A stretch of 64,000 nt of DNA from Streptomyces sp. NBC_01198. Its GTDB lineage: Bacteria > Actinomycetota > Actinomycetes > Streptomycetales > Streptomycetaceae. The DNA lies in contig NZ_CP108568.1 of NCBI RefSeq assembly GCF_036010485.1, positions 7,852,047-7,916,046 of the forward strand, written 5' to 3'. The position numbers and the translations under genes are program-made. Below the pieces are notes generated by a model. That model saw nothing but the letters and a program-made list of their open reading frames with translations. It was not told the origin of the DNA and searched no databases. Below, in pieces: positions 34,127 to 42,635 of the stretch; the first letter of the stretch is position 1; every line of letters starts with the position of its first letter.

Positions 34127-34633
34127 CTACGCCTGGCAGAGGTTGCGCCGGATCGCGTCGATGACGCGGGTGCCCTGTTCGCGGGTGAGCTGAATCTGCT
34201 CGTTGCCGAAGCTCAGCATCGTCTCGACCAGGAATTTTTGCGGGTCCCGGTTTTTCGCCAGGGCCCGGCAGCGGCCCAGGCTGTTCGACAGCAGGGACCC
34301 CATGGTGGGGCGCCCCGCCACGATGGCAGGGTCAATCGCGTTCAGGTCGGCGAGGAAGGCCGCGACCGCTTCGGGGCTGGGGGCGGGTACTCCGGCGGCA
34401 CGCGCGGCAATCGCCACAGTGCGGGTGTCGACCGGCGGAGGGCCAACCGTGGCCGCGTGAGTCGCAGTGCCGGTCGGCACGGGGTCGACCGGGGAACCGT
34501 GCTTGGAACCCACCGACGGCACCGTGCTTGCTGCGGTCGTCGGTGCCGCCTCGGAACTCTCTCCGCCACCGCACCCTGCAGCGGCCAGAGACCCGGCGAG
34601 AACGAGACTGACTGCTGCGGTGCGAGCGCGCAC
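34127..34633 (-). CDS. Hypothetical lipoprotein
   Basis: A 168-residue protein. A signal peptide with basic MRARTAAVSLVLAGSLAAAGC has a lipobox (AAGC) with Cys near residue 21, followed by a Thr/Ala/Ser-rich linker typical of surface-anchored actinobacterial lipoproteins. The mature C-terminal domain is helical (EAVAAFLADLNAIDPAIV, GRCRALAKNRDP, NEQIQLTREQGTRVIDAI) with two cysteines. It is lipid-anchored on the outer face of the membrane. Function unknown. Divergent from the gene at 34704. Confidence 0.75.
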   Translation of the reverse strand: MRARTAAVSLVLAGSLAAAGCGGGESSEAAPTTAASTVPSVGSKHGSPVDPVPTGTATHAATVGPPPVDTRTVAIAARAAGVPAPSPEAVAAFLADLNAIDPAIVAGRPTMGSLLSNSLGRCRALAKNRDPQKFLVETMLSFGNEQIQLTREQGTRVIDAIRRNLCQA

Positions 34634-34703
34634 GGTTGCTCCTTGGGTAGGACTGGTTGGGCGGCGGCTTTGCGCCCTGCCTCAAACCGCGAGAACTGTA
34701 CCG

Positions 34704-35354
34704 TTGGGCGACGTGGGCAGACGCCTTGGGCGGGCACCACCTTCCACGAGGCCGCCCACCCAGGGGCAACCCTCGCCTGCTGCCCCGGGGCGAGGTTCAG
34801 ACACAGGCACTGACCTGGACGCCCTGGAGCGGGATCTGATCCGGGCGGCCCGGCAGCGCCGCGCCTCGTGGCAGCGGATCGCCGACGCCGTCGGGTTGGC
34901 CACCCGGCAGTCGGCTGATACCAGGGCGCTGCGCCTGGAGCGGGCCACCGCACAGGTCGGCGGCCGGGATGTCGCAGCTCAGCGCCTGGAGAAGGCACGT
35001 CAGCGGAACGCTGACGCCTGGTGTGAGGCGCACCGCGACCGGTTCCGCGAGGCCGGTGAGCGCCTGGTCGACGCCTCGGGCGCGTGGTCGCGGCTCGAAG
35101 GCGACCCGCTACTGCACATGCTGGCAGCCATGTTGGCCGCTGGGGGAGACGGACCGCAGCTTGCCCGGCGGCTGGAAAGCCCGTGTTCTGTCGTCGCCCC
35201 GCCCGGCCGGGAGTTGTCGGAGCCACCGGGCCGCGAGCCGCGACGGCGGCCGCCGCCCGAGAAGTGGTACTCGGGCTGCTCGCCGAGGTCGTTGCCGGTC
35301 CGAGCGGCGGTCGGACCGGCCCGCGACGCCTCGGACCCGCTCCCCTCCGGGTGA
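34704..35354 (+). CDS. Hypothetical DNA-binding-like protein, probably frameshifted at the end
   Basis: The useful coding part is TDLDALERDLIRAARQRRAS, WQRIADAVGLATRQSADTRA, LRLERA, a helix-turn-helix in the style of small Streptomyces regulators, then a helical DAWCEAHRDRFREAGERLVD and LHMLAAMLAAGGDGPQLARRL. The start is uncertain (TTG 34704 or GTG 34713). After about 35200 the frame turns into proline/arginine-rich sequence, while another frame reads AAAREVVLGLLAEVVAGP, which fits the helical pattern better. A one-base shift there has probably spoiled the C-terminus. Confidence 0.5.
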   Translation: MGDVGRRLGRAPPSTRPPTQGQPSPAAPGRGSDTGTDLDALERDLIRAARQRRASWQRIADAVGLATRQSADTRALRLERATAQVGGRDVAAQRLEKARQRNADAWCEAHRDRFREAGERLVDASGAWSRLEGDPLLHMLAAMLAAGGDGPQLARRLESPCSVVAPPGRELSEPPGREPRRRPPPEKWYSGCSPRSLPVRAAVGPARDASDPLPSG

Positions 35355-35414
35355 AGCGGTTCCGCTCCGGCGGCGGCGCAGCAACCCGGCCGTCGCCTGC
35401 CCGCGCCGTCGATG

Positions 35415-35515
35415 CGCCGTCAACCGCAAACTTTTGGCCGTCCGGCAGCCGGACCCTCACCAGTGGCCCTTGGCCGCCGGCCGTACGCAGCGGCCGGTTG
35501 GGCCGGCACGTCTGG
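35415..35515 (-). pseudogene. Scrambled DUF6233 remnant
   Basis: The reverse strand reads CRPNRPLRTAGGQGPLVRV, then RLPDGQKFAV. The first is the C-terminal signature and the second the N-terminal strand of DUF6233, here in reversed order. This would result from two adjacent copies joining or a tandem deletion. No complete domain remains. Confidence 0.45.
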
Positions 35516-35659
35516 CCCGATCCAGCGTCGCGCTCGGGCTGCGCCTTGAGCATCAAGTGTTCAATCCTGCGGGCCTCCAGGACTCCCACCCCGGCAGCCC
35601 GGCCGGGCCGGGCCGCGGGGCGCGGCAAGCCCTCACCACAGGACCAGGAGACCGCGACC

Positions 35660-35887
35660 GTGCTGTACCAGCAGCTGGCGTTCGACGTCGCCGACGACGT
35701 CCAGGACTAGGGCCAGGACGACGACCAGGAGCAGAAGTTCGTCATCAGCCCGGAGCGGCGGGCGTGGCTGGAAGAGCTACAGCGCCGGGTCGGTGAGCTC
35801 GCGGGGGACGCCCCCAAGGCGAAGTCGAACAAGAACCCCGGAGCTGCTGCCGCTTCGCACCGGCCGGGCTATCGGCGTCGCCGCTAG
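35660..35887 (+). pseudogene. Small gene interrupted by an in-frame amber codon
   Basis: A good AGGAG site precedes GTG 35660. The frame reads LYQQLAFDVADDVQD and then TAG (35708-35710). In the same frame it continues GQDDDQEQKFVISPERRAWL, EELQRRVGELAG and a basic tail ending at TAG 35885. The downstream 58 codons have no start codon with a ribosome site, so the product would be 16 residues unless the amber codon is read through. The helical LEELQRRVGEL part looks genuinely coding. Confidence 0.5.
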
Positions 35888-36771
35888 CTCCTTGACTGCT
35901 GTGTTCCCATATCGGCCGGATCATCCATGCCGTTGTTGCCTGCAAAGATCCACCCGCCGTAGGGAAGCGTCATGCCCATGGAGCTGCCGGTGTCAGGGAT
36001 GACGTAGGCGTCTTCGCCGAACACCCAGTGGGCGAGGTTCATCAGCGCCCTTGAGTTGTACGAGGCGCTGGGGATGAACTTCAGACCTGTCCCGCCGGCG
36101 TAGTCGCGGTAGTTCTTCATGAGCAGCTTGTAGACCAGGTCTTTGTAGCGGTCGGCCGTGGGCGCGCCGGCTATGAGCGCGGTGGTCGCGGCGGCCACCA
36201 GGTCCGCGAGCTGCAGGTGGTCCACATGGTCGGAGCGTGTGGTGATGATGGGCAGCAGGATCTGCTTGTCCGCGGGCTTCACGTACTGGGTGCCGTCGGT
36301 GTCGAGAGCCAGTGCGTCAGCCAGCCACCGGGTCTCGTCTGACCGGCCGCCGCCTGGCTGGTCGGCGATCACCACGCCCTTTTCCTCGCCGAACGCGTAG
36401 GTGACCCGCTCGTAGAGGTACTCCAGCATCTCGCTCTTCAGCTCGGATTCGGACCAGCCGGGCATCAAGTGGGGCGCGCAGACGACGACGCACGCCCGTA
36501 CTCCGAGCGCTGCTGCTCCTTCCAGCATCCGCACGCGGGCTGTGTGGATCTCGTTCCATTTCTTGTGCAGAGGCCCGCCGTCCGGTGCCCACTTGAATTC
36601 GGTGCCGGTCGGGATGCCCAGCTCCTTGCGAAGCTGGGCGAGCTGCTCGCGGTAGGGCTGCAGTGCGTCCTGGGGAAAGATCACCGCGCCGTAGGCGTGA
36701 AGATCCTCAAGGCCTTGCCGGGGGACGTCTTTTGCCTTGCGTGCGCTGTCGTCCATGAACGCGAAGTACAT
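35884..36771 (-). CDS. DUF3800 domain protein
   Basis: A 295-residue protein from ATG 36771 (MYFAFMDDSARKA), the usual start position for this family; a Met 16 codons upstream is less likely. DUF3800 is an RNase H-like fold: the first acidic residues are in FMDDS, then YGAVIFPQDAL, VVVCAPHLM, the GVVIADQPGG strand with an Asp, and the conserved HLQLADLVAAAT near the C-terminus. It probably acts on nucleic acid. DUF3800 genes are frequent in defence and mobile islands. It is divergent from the GHKL-ATPase gene, 174 bp apart, a shared promoter region. Confidence 0.85.
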   Translation of the reverse strand: MYFAFMDDSARKAKDVPRQGLEDLHAYGAVIFPQDALQPYREQLAQLRKELGIPTGTEFKWAPDGGPLHKKWNEIHTARVRMLEGAAALGVRACVVVCAPHLMPGWSESELKSEMLEYLYERVTYAFGEEKGVVIADQPGGGRSDETRWLADALALDTDGTQYVKPADKQILLPIITTRSDHVDHLQLADLVAAATTALIAGAPTADRYKDLVYKLLMKNYRDYAGGTGLKFIPSASYNSRALMNLAHWVFGEDAYVIPDTGSSMGMTLPYGGWIFAGNNGMDDPADMGTQQSRS

Positions 36772-36945
36772 GGCGCGGAAGCCTAGCCCGAGCGGGTTGG
36801 GAGGATGCCAGCGCAGCATCCGGCCTAGGGCCCTGCCAAGCCGCTGGCCGCTGCATCAGCCCTGAGAGTGGTTCCCCATGGCACGCCGACCCCCTTCACG
36901 CACGGCGAGGTGTACCGCACTGAGTGAAACCGGTACGGTCACCGC

Positions 36946-37046
36946 ATGTCTGGGGAGAACAGCACAGAAGGCGCTGCCCGCAACGGAGTTGGCGTGGACG
37001 TGGTCAGCGCCCACCTGCCGGCGCAGAGCGAGCCGCCGCTGACTGA
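36946..37046 (+). pseudogene. 5' fragment of the GHKL-ATPase/nuclease gene
   Basis: ATG 36946 encodes MSGENSTEGAARNGVGVD and on to PPLT. The IS-A element then inserts after TGA (37044-37046). As it stands the frame would run into the IS and stop at TGA 37108, giving a 54-residue product. Removing the IS and one TGA copy joins it in frame to 38684. See 38681-40670. Confidence 0.9.
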
Positions 37047-37190
37047 GTCGCTGTTGTCGTTCCGGCCTTGGGGAGTGGGCTTCGAACCGGGGTTCCCGTT
37101 TGGGTGGTGACGGCATGGTCGGTGCATAAGGGTGGGGCCTTCTGAACAGTTCGATGGTGTCGAATCAACGAACAACGTCAGGAGGCCCCG

Positions 37191-38108
37191 GTGTTGGAGT
37201 GTTCCGTGTCGATGGCTGGGCCGTCCAGTTCGGTCACTCCGGGGTGTGACTGCCTGGCACACCGGTTCGGAAACGCCGCCGACCACGGCACGCGCCGGCC
37301 TCGGTATCCGTCGGACATGACGGACGCGGAGTGGGCGGTGGTCCGGCCGTTGCTGCCGGTGCCGGGCTGGATGCGGGGCCGGGGCGGGCAGTCGGAGGCG
37401 TATTGCCACCGGGCCATACTGGACGCGGTGCGGTATCTGGTCGACAACGGGATCAAGTGGCGCGCGATGCCGGCCGATTTCCCGCCATGGGACCGGGTCT
37501 ACGCGTTCTTCCGCCGCTGGCGCGACCGCGGCCTGATCGGGGAGTTCCACGACCGGCTGCGCGACCGGGTCCGCACCCGTGCCGGGCGGGACATCGAGCC
37601 GACGGCCGCCGTGATCGACTCCCAGTCGGTCAAGGCGGACGCGGTCGTCGGCTCCGACAGCCGCGGCTTCGACGGCGGGAAGCTGATCAACGGCCGCAAA
37701 AGGCACCTCGTCGTCGACAGTCTCGGCCTGCTGCTGGGCGTGATGGTCACCGCTGCGGACGTCGGAGACCGCACCGCCGCGAAGGTCCTGCTCCAGCGGG
37801 TGACCGAGGCGCATCACCGTCTGGTCCTGGTCCGGGCAGACGGCGGATACACCGGCAGCCTCGTCAAGCACTGCCTGGCCGTCCTCGCGCTGGTCCTGCA
37901 GATCGTCAAACGCAGCGACGACCGACGCGGCTTCGTGGTCCTGCCCAAGCGGTGGATCGTTGAGCGCACCAACGCCTGGCTGATGCGCACCCGCCGGCTG
38001 GCACGCGACTACGAACGCCGCACCACCAGCGCGGAGGCGATCGTCTACTGGTCGATGACCCTGCTCATGACCCGCCGGCTGGCCCGGCAACACCCTTCGC
38101 CAGCGTGA
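37191..38108 (+). CDS. IS5-family transposase (IS-A copy 2, full length)
   Basis: A 305-residue protein. The N-terminal CDCLAHRFGNAADHGTRRP leads to MTDAEWAVVRPLLPVPGW, then GIKWRAMPADFPPWDRVYAFF, with catalytic residues in AVIDSQSVKAD, LVRADGGYTGS and KRWIVERTNAWL. Compared with copy 1 it has the full N-terminus. It is probably the active source of this IS. Its 3' end overlaps the convergent accessory gene by 44 bp. Confidence 0.95.
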   Translation: MLECSVSMAGPSSSVTPGCDCLAHRFGNAADHGTRRPRYPSDMTDAEWAVVRPLLPVPGWMRGRGGQSEAYCHRAILDAVRYLVDNGIKWRAMPADFPPWDRVYAFFRRWRDRGLIGEFHDRLRDRVRTRAGRDIEPTAAVIDSQSVKADAVVGSDSRGFDGGKLINGRKRHLVVDSLGLLLGVMVTAADVGDRTAAKVLLQRVTEAHHRLVLVRADGGYTGSLVKHCLAVLALVLQIVKRSDDRRGFVVLPKRWIVERTNAWLMRTRRLARDYERRTTSAEAIVYWSMTLLMTRRLARQHPSPA

Positions 38109-38568
38109 ACCGGCCTGGTGAGGGCTCGGTCAGCCATCCCCGCGCGACCAGGCGTTTCGCCTTCGCCCGCAAGGCCTCCACCCGAGCCGGCACCACGTCC
38201 ATCCCGAACACCGCGGCCATCTCCTGGCAGGTCAAGGGCCCTTGACGAAGCCGGGACCGGTCGGCGAGTGCCTGCACGATCCGCTGGTAGTCCACCGACA
38301 GGACCGACCGGGCAAGCCCTTCGCGCCACACAGGCACCTGTGACCTCGATTGCACCGCATCCCGCGAGCTTTGGGAGGCTTCCGCCTGGTCATCGCCGCC
38401 GGAAGCCAGCACCGCGTCGACCCGCCTGCGGGCGACCGACCACTCCCGCCATTCCTGCTCGGCCTCGGCCAACTCGGCGTGGATCCGGTCGGCCTCCTCC
38501 CGCAGCCCGTCGACACGACGACGAGCAGCAACCTCGTGCCGTTCCAGCAGTCCGACAACCGACGGCAT
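38065..38568 (-). CDS. IS-A accessory protein, copy 2
   Basis: 167 residues from ATG 38568 (MPSVVGLLERHEVAARRRV). Same coiled coil and winged-helix layout as the copy at 9729-10232, with three or four residue differences (for example SRLRQG versus SRLHQG, SPGRFT versus SPGQFT). Conservation of the intact frame in both copies argues that it is selected. Convergent and overlapping with the transposase. Confidence 0.75.
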   Translation of the reverse strand: MPSVVGLLERHEVAARRRVDGLREEADRIHAELAEAEQEWREWSVARRRVDAVLASGGDDQAEASQSSRDAVQSRSQVPVWREGLARSVLSVDYQRIVQALADRSRLRQGPLTCQEMAAVFGMDVVPARVEALRAKAKRLVARGWLTEPSPGRFTLAKGVAGPAGGS

Positions 38569-38680
38569 CCCGGCCTCCCCAGCGAGCGACAACCCGACAG
38601 GCCACACCTCCCACCGAACCACCCAACCCATGCCTGACCAGCGAAAACGCCGCCCTCAAATTCGGAACGACAACAGCGAC

Positions 38681-40670
38681 TGAGTTCGAGCTCTCGGTCG
38701 GCGAGCGCAAGATCCTCCAGTTCAAGAAGAGGCCCCAGATCACGGCGGTCGCCGAACTGGTGTGGAACGCCCTGGACGCCAATGCCACCGAGGTCGACGT
38801 CGAGTTGCGGCGCTCCGGGTGGAAGGCGATCACCGACGTCGTCGTGACCGACAACGGCCACGGCATGACACCTGAGCGGGCGCGCACCGCCTTCCAGGCG
38901 TTCGGCACCACCTGGAAGACGAGCAGGACACATACCGAAGGCGGAGAACGCATCCTGCACGGCCGTAACGGCGAAGGCCGCCTCTTCGCTTTTGCCCTGG
39001 GAGACCAGCTCACCTGGGAGTCTGCAGCCGTGGCCGACGACTCCTTGGTCGGGGTCCGGATCCGCGGCAACGCCGACCACGCCACCATCTGGCAGGTGGA
39101 GGAGACAGGGCCAGCGCGGGAGAAGCCCGGCACGGTCGTTCGCATCTCTGTACCGCAGGGCAAGCCGCTGAGCAGCCTGGAGCGTGACGACGCCGCAGCG
39201 AACCTCACCGCGAAGCTGGCGTTCTATCTCCTGGCGTACCCGCACGTGCGCGTCACGTTCGACGGCAAACAGCTCGACCCCAGCGACATCATCGTGGGCG
39301 ACCCCGTCGACCTGGAGCTGGACCTGCCACCGGAATACGCAGGCGAGGATCCGCCCCCGGTCGTCACCTTTGTCGAGTGGAACAAACGCATGGGTGACCG
39401 CGCCATGCTCCTGTGCAACGCTGCCGGCATCGCGCTGGGCGAGCACGGCAAGGACTGGTCCGACGGCATCATCAGCTTCACCCCCTACCTGCGCGCCAAC
39501 CTCTTCAACGGCCTGTCTGTCGACGACCTGCACGGCCTGACCATGGCTCACTCCGGCCTCTTGGACGCAGCCGTCAAGGCGGTCCAGCAGCACCTTGCCG
39601 TTCGCGGGGCCCAGATCTCCGCAGAGGTCGTGCGGCAGCTCAAGTCCGAAGGTATCTACCCCTACGATGACGAGCTGGCGACCGGCGCTCTCGCCGTGGA
39701 GCGCCAGACCTTCGATGTCGTCGTCACCGCCGCCCGGCACGCGCTGCCCAGCAAGGGCGCGGCCCGCAGCCTGTCGGTCAACCTCATCCGCACCGCCCTG
39801 GAGAGCAGCCCCGGTGATCTCCACACCATCCTGGAAAAGGTCCTGGCGCTCAGCGACGACGATCGCCGGCACCTGAAGAATCTCCTGGACAGCACTGACC
39901 TGACGCACGTCATCGGCGCGGCCACCACGGTCACCAACCGCCTGAACTTCATCCGGGCACTCCGCGGGATCCTCGCCGACGAACACCGCCGGAAGGACCT
40001 GCGAGAGGTCGACCAGCTCCATCCCATGGTCAACAAGAACCTCTGGCTGTTCGGCGAAGACTGGAACATGACCAGGAGCGAGCTCGGGCTCACCAACGTC
40101 CTGCGTGCGCACCTGGAAGACCACCTCGGTGAAGACGTGGTCCTGGAACACGAGCTCGAGACTGTGACCCAGCCGGACGGGCGCGGCGGCCGGGTCGACA
40201 TTCTGCTCTTCCGCAGTCGCCGGGATGACAACTCCACCGAGCGGCTCGTCATCGAACTCAAGCGACCCACGGTGAAGGTCGGCCCGAAGGAACTCGACCA
40301 GATCAAGAGCTACGCACGAGCCATCATCGATGACCCCCAGTACAGCGGGGTGGGCGCCAAGTGGCGCTTCTACCTCATCACCTACGCATACTCCGACAAG
40401 ATCCTTCGCGACATCCGACAGAAGGACCGGCCGCCCGGTCTCGCTGACATCCAGGAGGACTACGAGGTCTGGGTCAAGAACTGGGGCGAGATCCTTGACG
40501 CCGGGGAAAAGAAGCTGCGGTTCTTCCAGGAACAGCTCAACTACGAGGCGACCGACGACCGCGTTACCCAGCACCTGCGCGAGAGCTACTCGCACTTCAT
40601 TCCTGACGCTTGGACGCAGCCAGACGAGGCCGAAGAGTCCGAGCCGGCGGTCTCCCAGCAGCAGGACTGA
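38681..40670 (+). pseudogene. 3' fragment of a GHKL-ATPase with C-terminal PD-(D/E)XK nuclease domain
   Basis: Joined to 36946-37046 this gives 695 residues. In that numbering the N-terminal GHKL ATPase shows the N-box ELVWNALDA (58-66) that binds Mg-ATP, the G1 box DNGHGM (90-95), and the G2-type loop GRNGEGR (127-133). The middle is a helical transducer. The C-terminal part has RVDILLF (Asp about 539) and VIELKRP (Glu-Leu-Lys about 558-560), the bipartite D...ExK centre of PD-(D/E)XK nucleases, followed by ELDQIKSYARAI. An ATPase-gated nuclease is a typical defence architecture. The fragment alone lacks a start; a fused frame reading out of the IS is possible. Confidence 0.85.
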
Positions 40671-40811
40671 ATGCTGTGCGCGGCGGGGGTGGTGGCAGAG
40701 CGTCCCGAAGCCGAACTCGAAGCAGATGCGGCGGCACCAACCCGGTGCCGCCGCAGCGCCCGGGCTACCGGCCGCGCCACTGCTCCGCCGCGGTGCTGCC
40801 GGCGCGATCTG

Positions 40812-40870
40812 TTAGTCCCGGGCGGCGTACTGGCAGCCGATGGTCCACCAGCTGGTGAGGTCCAGGCCCG
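40812..40870 (-). pseudogene. C-terminal remnant of the SWWTIG protein family
   Basis: The reverse strand reads GLDLTSWWTIGCQYAARD and stops at TAA 40812. It matches the end of the gene at 5654-6161. Upstream sequence is unrelated proline/arginine-rich DNA. It is a second relic of the same family beside DUF6233 relics, as in the first locus. Confidence 0.6.
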
Positions 40871-40954
40871 CCCCAGAGCCCGCCGAAGCGGGGCTCCAAG
40901 TCCAACGACCGCCCGCCAGGTCGGGACATCCCAGGCCCCGACAGCGTCGGCCGC

Positions 40955-41401
40955 TCAGCCCGGGTGGGGCGATCTGCTGGGCAAGCGCGTGAGCTCGGCG
41001 AGACAGGCGTCCAGGCGCTGAACATGCCCTGGGAGTGCTTCGTGAAGATCCCACCAGTGAACGGCTGCGGTCTCCTCGTTGGCTTGAAAGGCGCGGGCTC
41101 CGGCACAGTGACCTGCGAACACGGCCAGGTATTCGACTCGCTGGTCGGGTGCCAGTACAAATTTTGCATAGCCGACGAACCGCAACGGTCCGTCAGGCTC
41201 CTGCCCGCTCTCCTCCAACAGTTCACGCAGAACTGCCTGACGAGGCGATTCACCCTGCTCGATACACCCGCCCGGAAGTTCCCAGGACTGACGGTACCGA
41301 TCGAAGACCATGAGGACCCGGCCCGCACGCCAGAGGGCGACGAGCGCCGCCGGCAGTGGCGCGTCTCCCGGCGGCGTTGCCTCGTCGTCCCACGTAACGC
41401 G
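40955..41401 (-). CDS. NUDIX hydrolase, start region disturbed
   Basis: The Nudix box is complete: GCIEQGESPRQAVLRELLEE with the REUxEE core, preceded by YRQSWELPGG. Next come FVGYAKFVLAPDQRVEYLAVF and EETAAVHWWDLHEALPGHV, typical of the Streptomyces branch that hydrolyses nucleoside diphosphate-linked compounds. No start codon is found at the expected position before PLPAALVALWRAGRVL. Instead the frame continues upstream into a DUF6233 relic, so a deletion seems to have fused the two. It could still be translated from further upstream as a fusion. Confidence 0.7.
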   Translation of the reverse strand, partial: RVTWDDEATPPGDAPLPAALVALWRAGRVLMVFDRYRQSWELPGGCIEQGESPRQAVLRELLEESGQEPDGPLRFVGYAKFVLAPDQRVEYLAVFAGHCAGARAFQANEETAAVHWWDLHEALPGHVQRLDACLAELTRLPSRSPHPG

Positions 41402-41560
41402 AGCAGTGCTGGCGGGCCGGGAGACGTCGCGTACGGCGCGGCCGGCGGGATCCTGGCCGGACGACGCCTGCGGGGCCGGGAAGGCGACCACCTCTACCTG
41501 CCAGGGCACATTCGCGTGTACGCGGGCACCACCGGACGCGCCGCCTTGAATGTCGGCAGG
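41402..41560 (-). pseudogene. DUF6233 remnant fused to the NUDIX frame
   Basis: The reverse strand reads HANVPWQVEVVAFPAP, then GRAVRDVSRPAS, where the full-length protein has CRAVRDVSRPAG, and then passes directly into the NUDIX coding sequence. The terminal CRPDRPLG part of the family is missing. Same frame as the NUDIX gene. Confidence 0.6.
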
Positions 41561-41674
41561 CGGGATGTGGGGTACGGCTCGACCACTTGCTGCGGATTGG
41601 CTATGTCTCGTGAGTTCGGGCCGGCTTAAGACTTGGCTTCTTCGGCGTGCGTGGCGCCTGTGTGGAGGTGGGGC

Positions 41675-42538
41675 ATGGTGGAGAGCGTGGACAATCTGCT
41701 GCATGGCGTCAGCGCGTCGAGATGGCGGGCTCGTAGCGGCGATGGGCCGCCACGCGTTGCGGTCATGGATGTCGGGCTTGGGCTGCTGGCCACCGCGGCT
41801 GCTGTGCGGCGGCTTCGTCCTGATGTGGATCTGGTGCTGTCCACAGATCCTGATGGCATGCCCTGGGGGGTGCGCACTCCCGAGGACCTCACGGCACGTG
41901 CGCTTTTGGTAGCTGAGGCGGCGGCTGCCTTCCAGCCGGATTTGCTGATTGTCGCGTGCAACACGGCCACGTTGCTTGCCATGCCCGCTATCCGGGCCAG
42001 CCTGGGAACCAGCGTGGTGGTGGTCGAGACCCTGCCCGCCGTGGCAGAGGCCGCTGCTGGCGGCGGCCCGTTCGCTGTATGGGGCACGCCGACCGGGGTC
42101 CGCAGCGAAGGGCTGCAGCGTCTGCTCGGGCGTTTCGCAGCGGGCGTGTCAGTGGCCGAGGTCGCCTGCCATGGGCTGTCGGACGCGATCGAAACCGCGG
42201 ACGCGGAAGCGACGACTGCCGCCATCACTGCCGCGGTTGCCAAGACCCCCATCGCTGTCCGCTCGGTTGTCCTTGCATGTACGCACTACGAGCTGGTCGC
42301 CCCTCAGATCCGTGCTGTGCTGCTGCGAGGCGGTGGCGGGGCCGGGCCCGCGCTGCACGGCTCGGCTGATGCTCTGGCCCGCCGGGCACTGGCAAGCGTG
42401 GGCCTCAAACCCCAGCCGGGGGTCGCCGCTACCGGCAGTCTCACCGTGCTGCGCAGTGGGCGTGTGGAGGAACTGCCTGCGGCGGCCTCAGCGTATGTCG
42501 AAGGTCGGCTGCTGCACGGGTCGGCAGTCCCTGGATAG
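41675..42538 (+). CDS. Aspartate/glutamate racemase-superfamily protein
   Basis: A 287-residue protein from ATG 41675 behind TGGAGGTGGGG. The two catalytic cysteine motifs are present: IVACNTATLLAMPAIR (Cys near residue 92) and VVLACTHYELV (Cys near 201), as in glutamate racemase (ACNTA and GCTHYPLL). The N-terminal VAVMDVGLGLLATAA replaces the usual DSGxGG. It should interconvert or isomerise an acidic amino acid or a related substrate with a two-cysteine mechanism. Since a housekeeping glutamate racemase is expected elsewhere, this is likely a specialised enzyme. First gene of the set with the MFS transporter and MocR regulator, all co-directional. Confidence 0.85.
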   Translation: MVESVDNLLHGVSASRWRARSGDGPPRVAVMDVGLGLLATAAAVRRLRPDVDLVLSTDPDGMPWGVRTPEDLTARALLVAEAAAAFQPDLLIVACNTATLLAMPAIRASLGTSVVVVETLPAVAEAAAGGGPFAVWGTPTGVRSEGLQRLLGRFAAGVSVAEVACHGLSDAIETADAEATTAAITAAVAKTPIAVRSVVLACTHYELVAPQIRAVLLRGGGGAGPALHGSADALARRALASVGLKPQPGVAATGSLTVLRSGRVEELPAAASAYVEGRLLHGSAVPG

Positions 42539-42635
42539 TTGCTGCGCTCGAACCACAAAGGGTGCCGGGTCGGCTGAGCCGTGCCGCTATCTGGGCGTCC
42601 TCGTGTCGAGGGACTGCAATACACGGGAGTTCGAT

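Larger units (their letters stand above)
37047..38680 (+). mobile_element. IS5-family element IS-A, copy 2, inside the GHKL-ATPase gene
   Basis: The left end begins GTCGCTGTTGTCGTTCCG at 37047 and the right end is its reverse complement, ending 38680. TGA is duplicated exactly at 37044-37046 and 38681-38683. It is 1634 bp. The transposase gene is full length (no 16-bp deletion), and the accessory gene is intact. Insertion is recent, judging by the exact duplication and the restorable host frame. Confidence 0.95.

Noticed and set aside
38232..40595. 787-codon open frame antisense to the ATPase/nuclease gene
   Set aside because: Long antisense frames are expected in very GC-rich coding DNA. 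The plus strand has recognisable GHKL and nuclease motifs; the antisense product has none.
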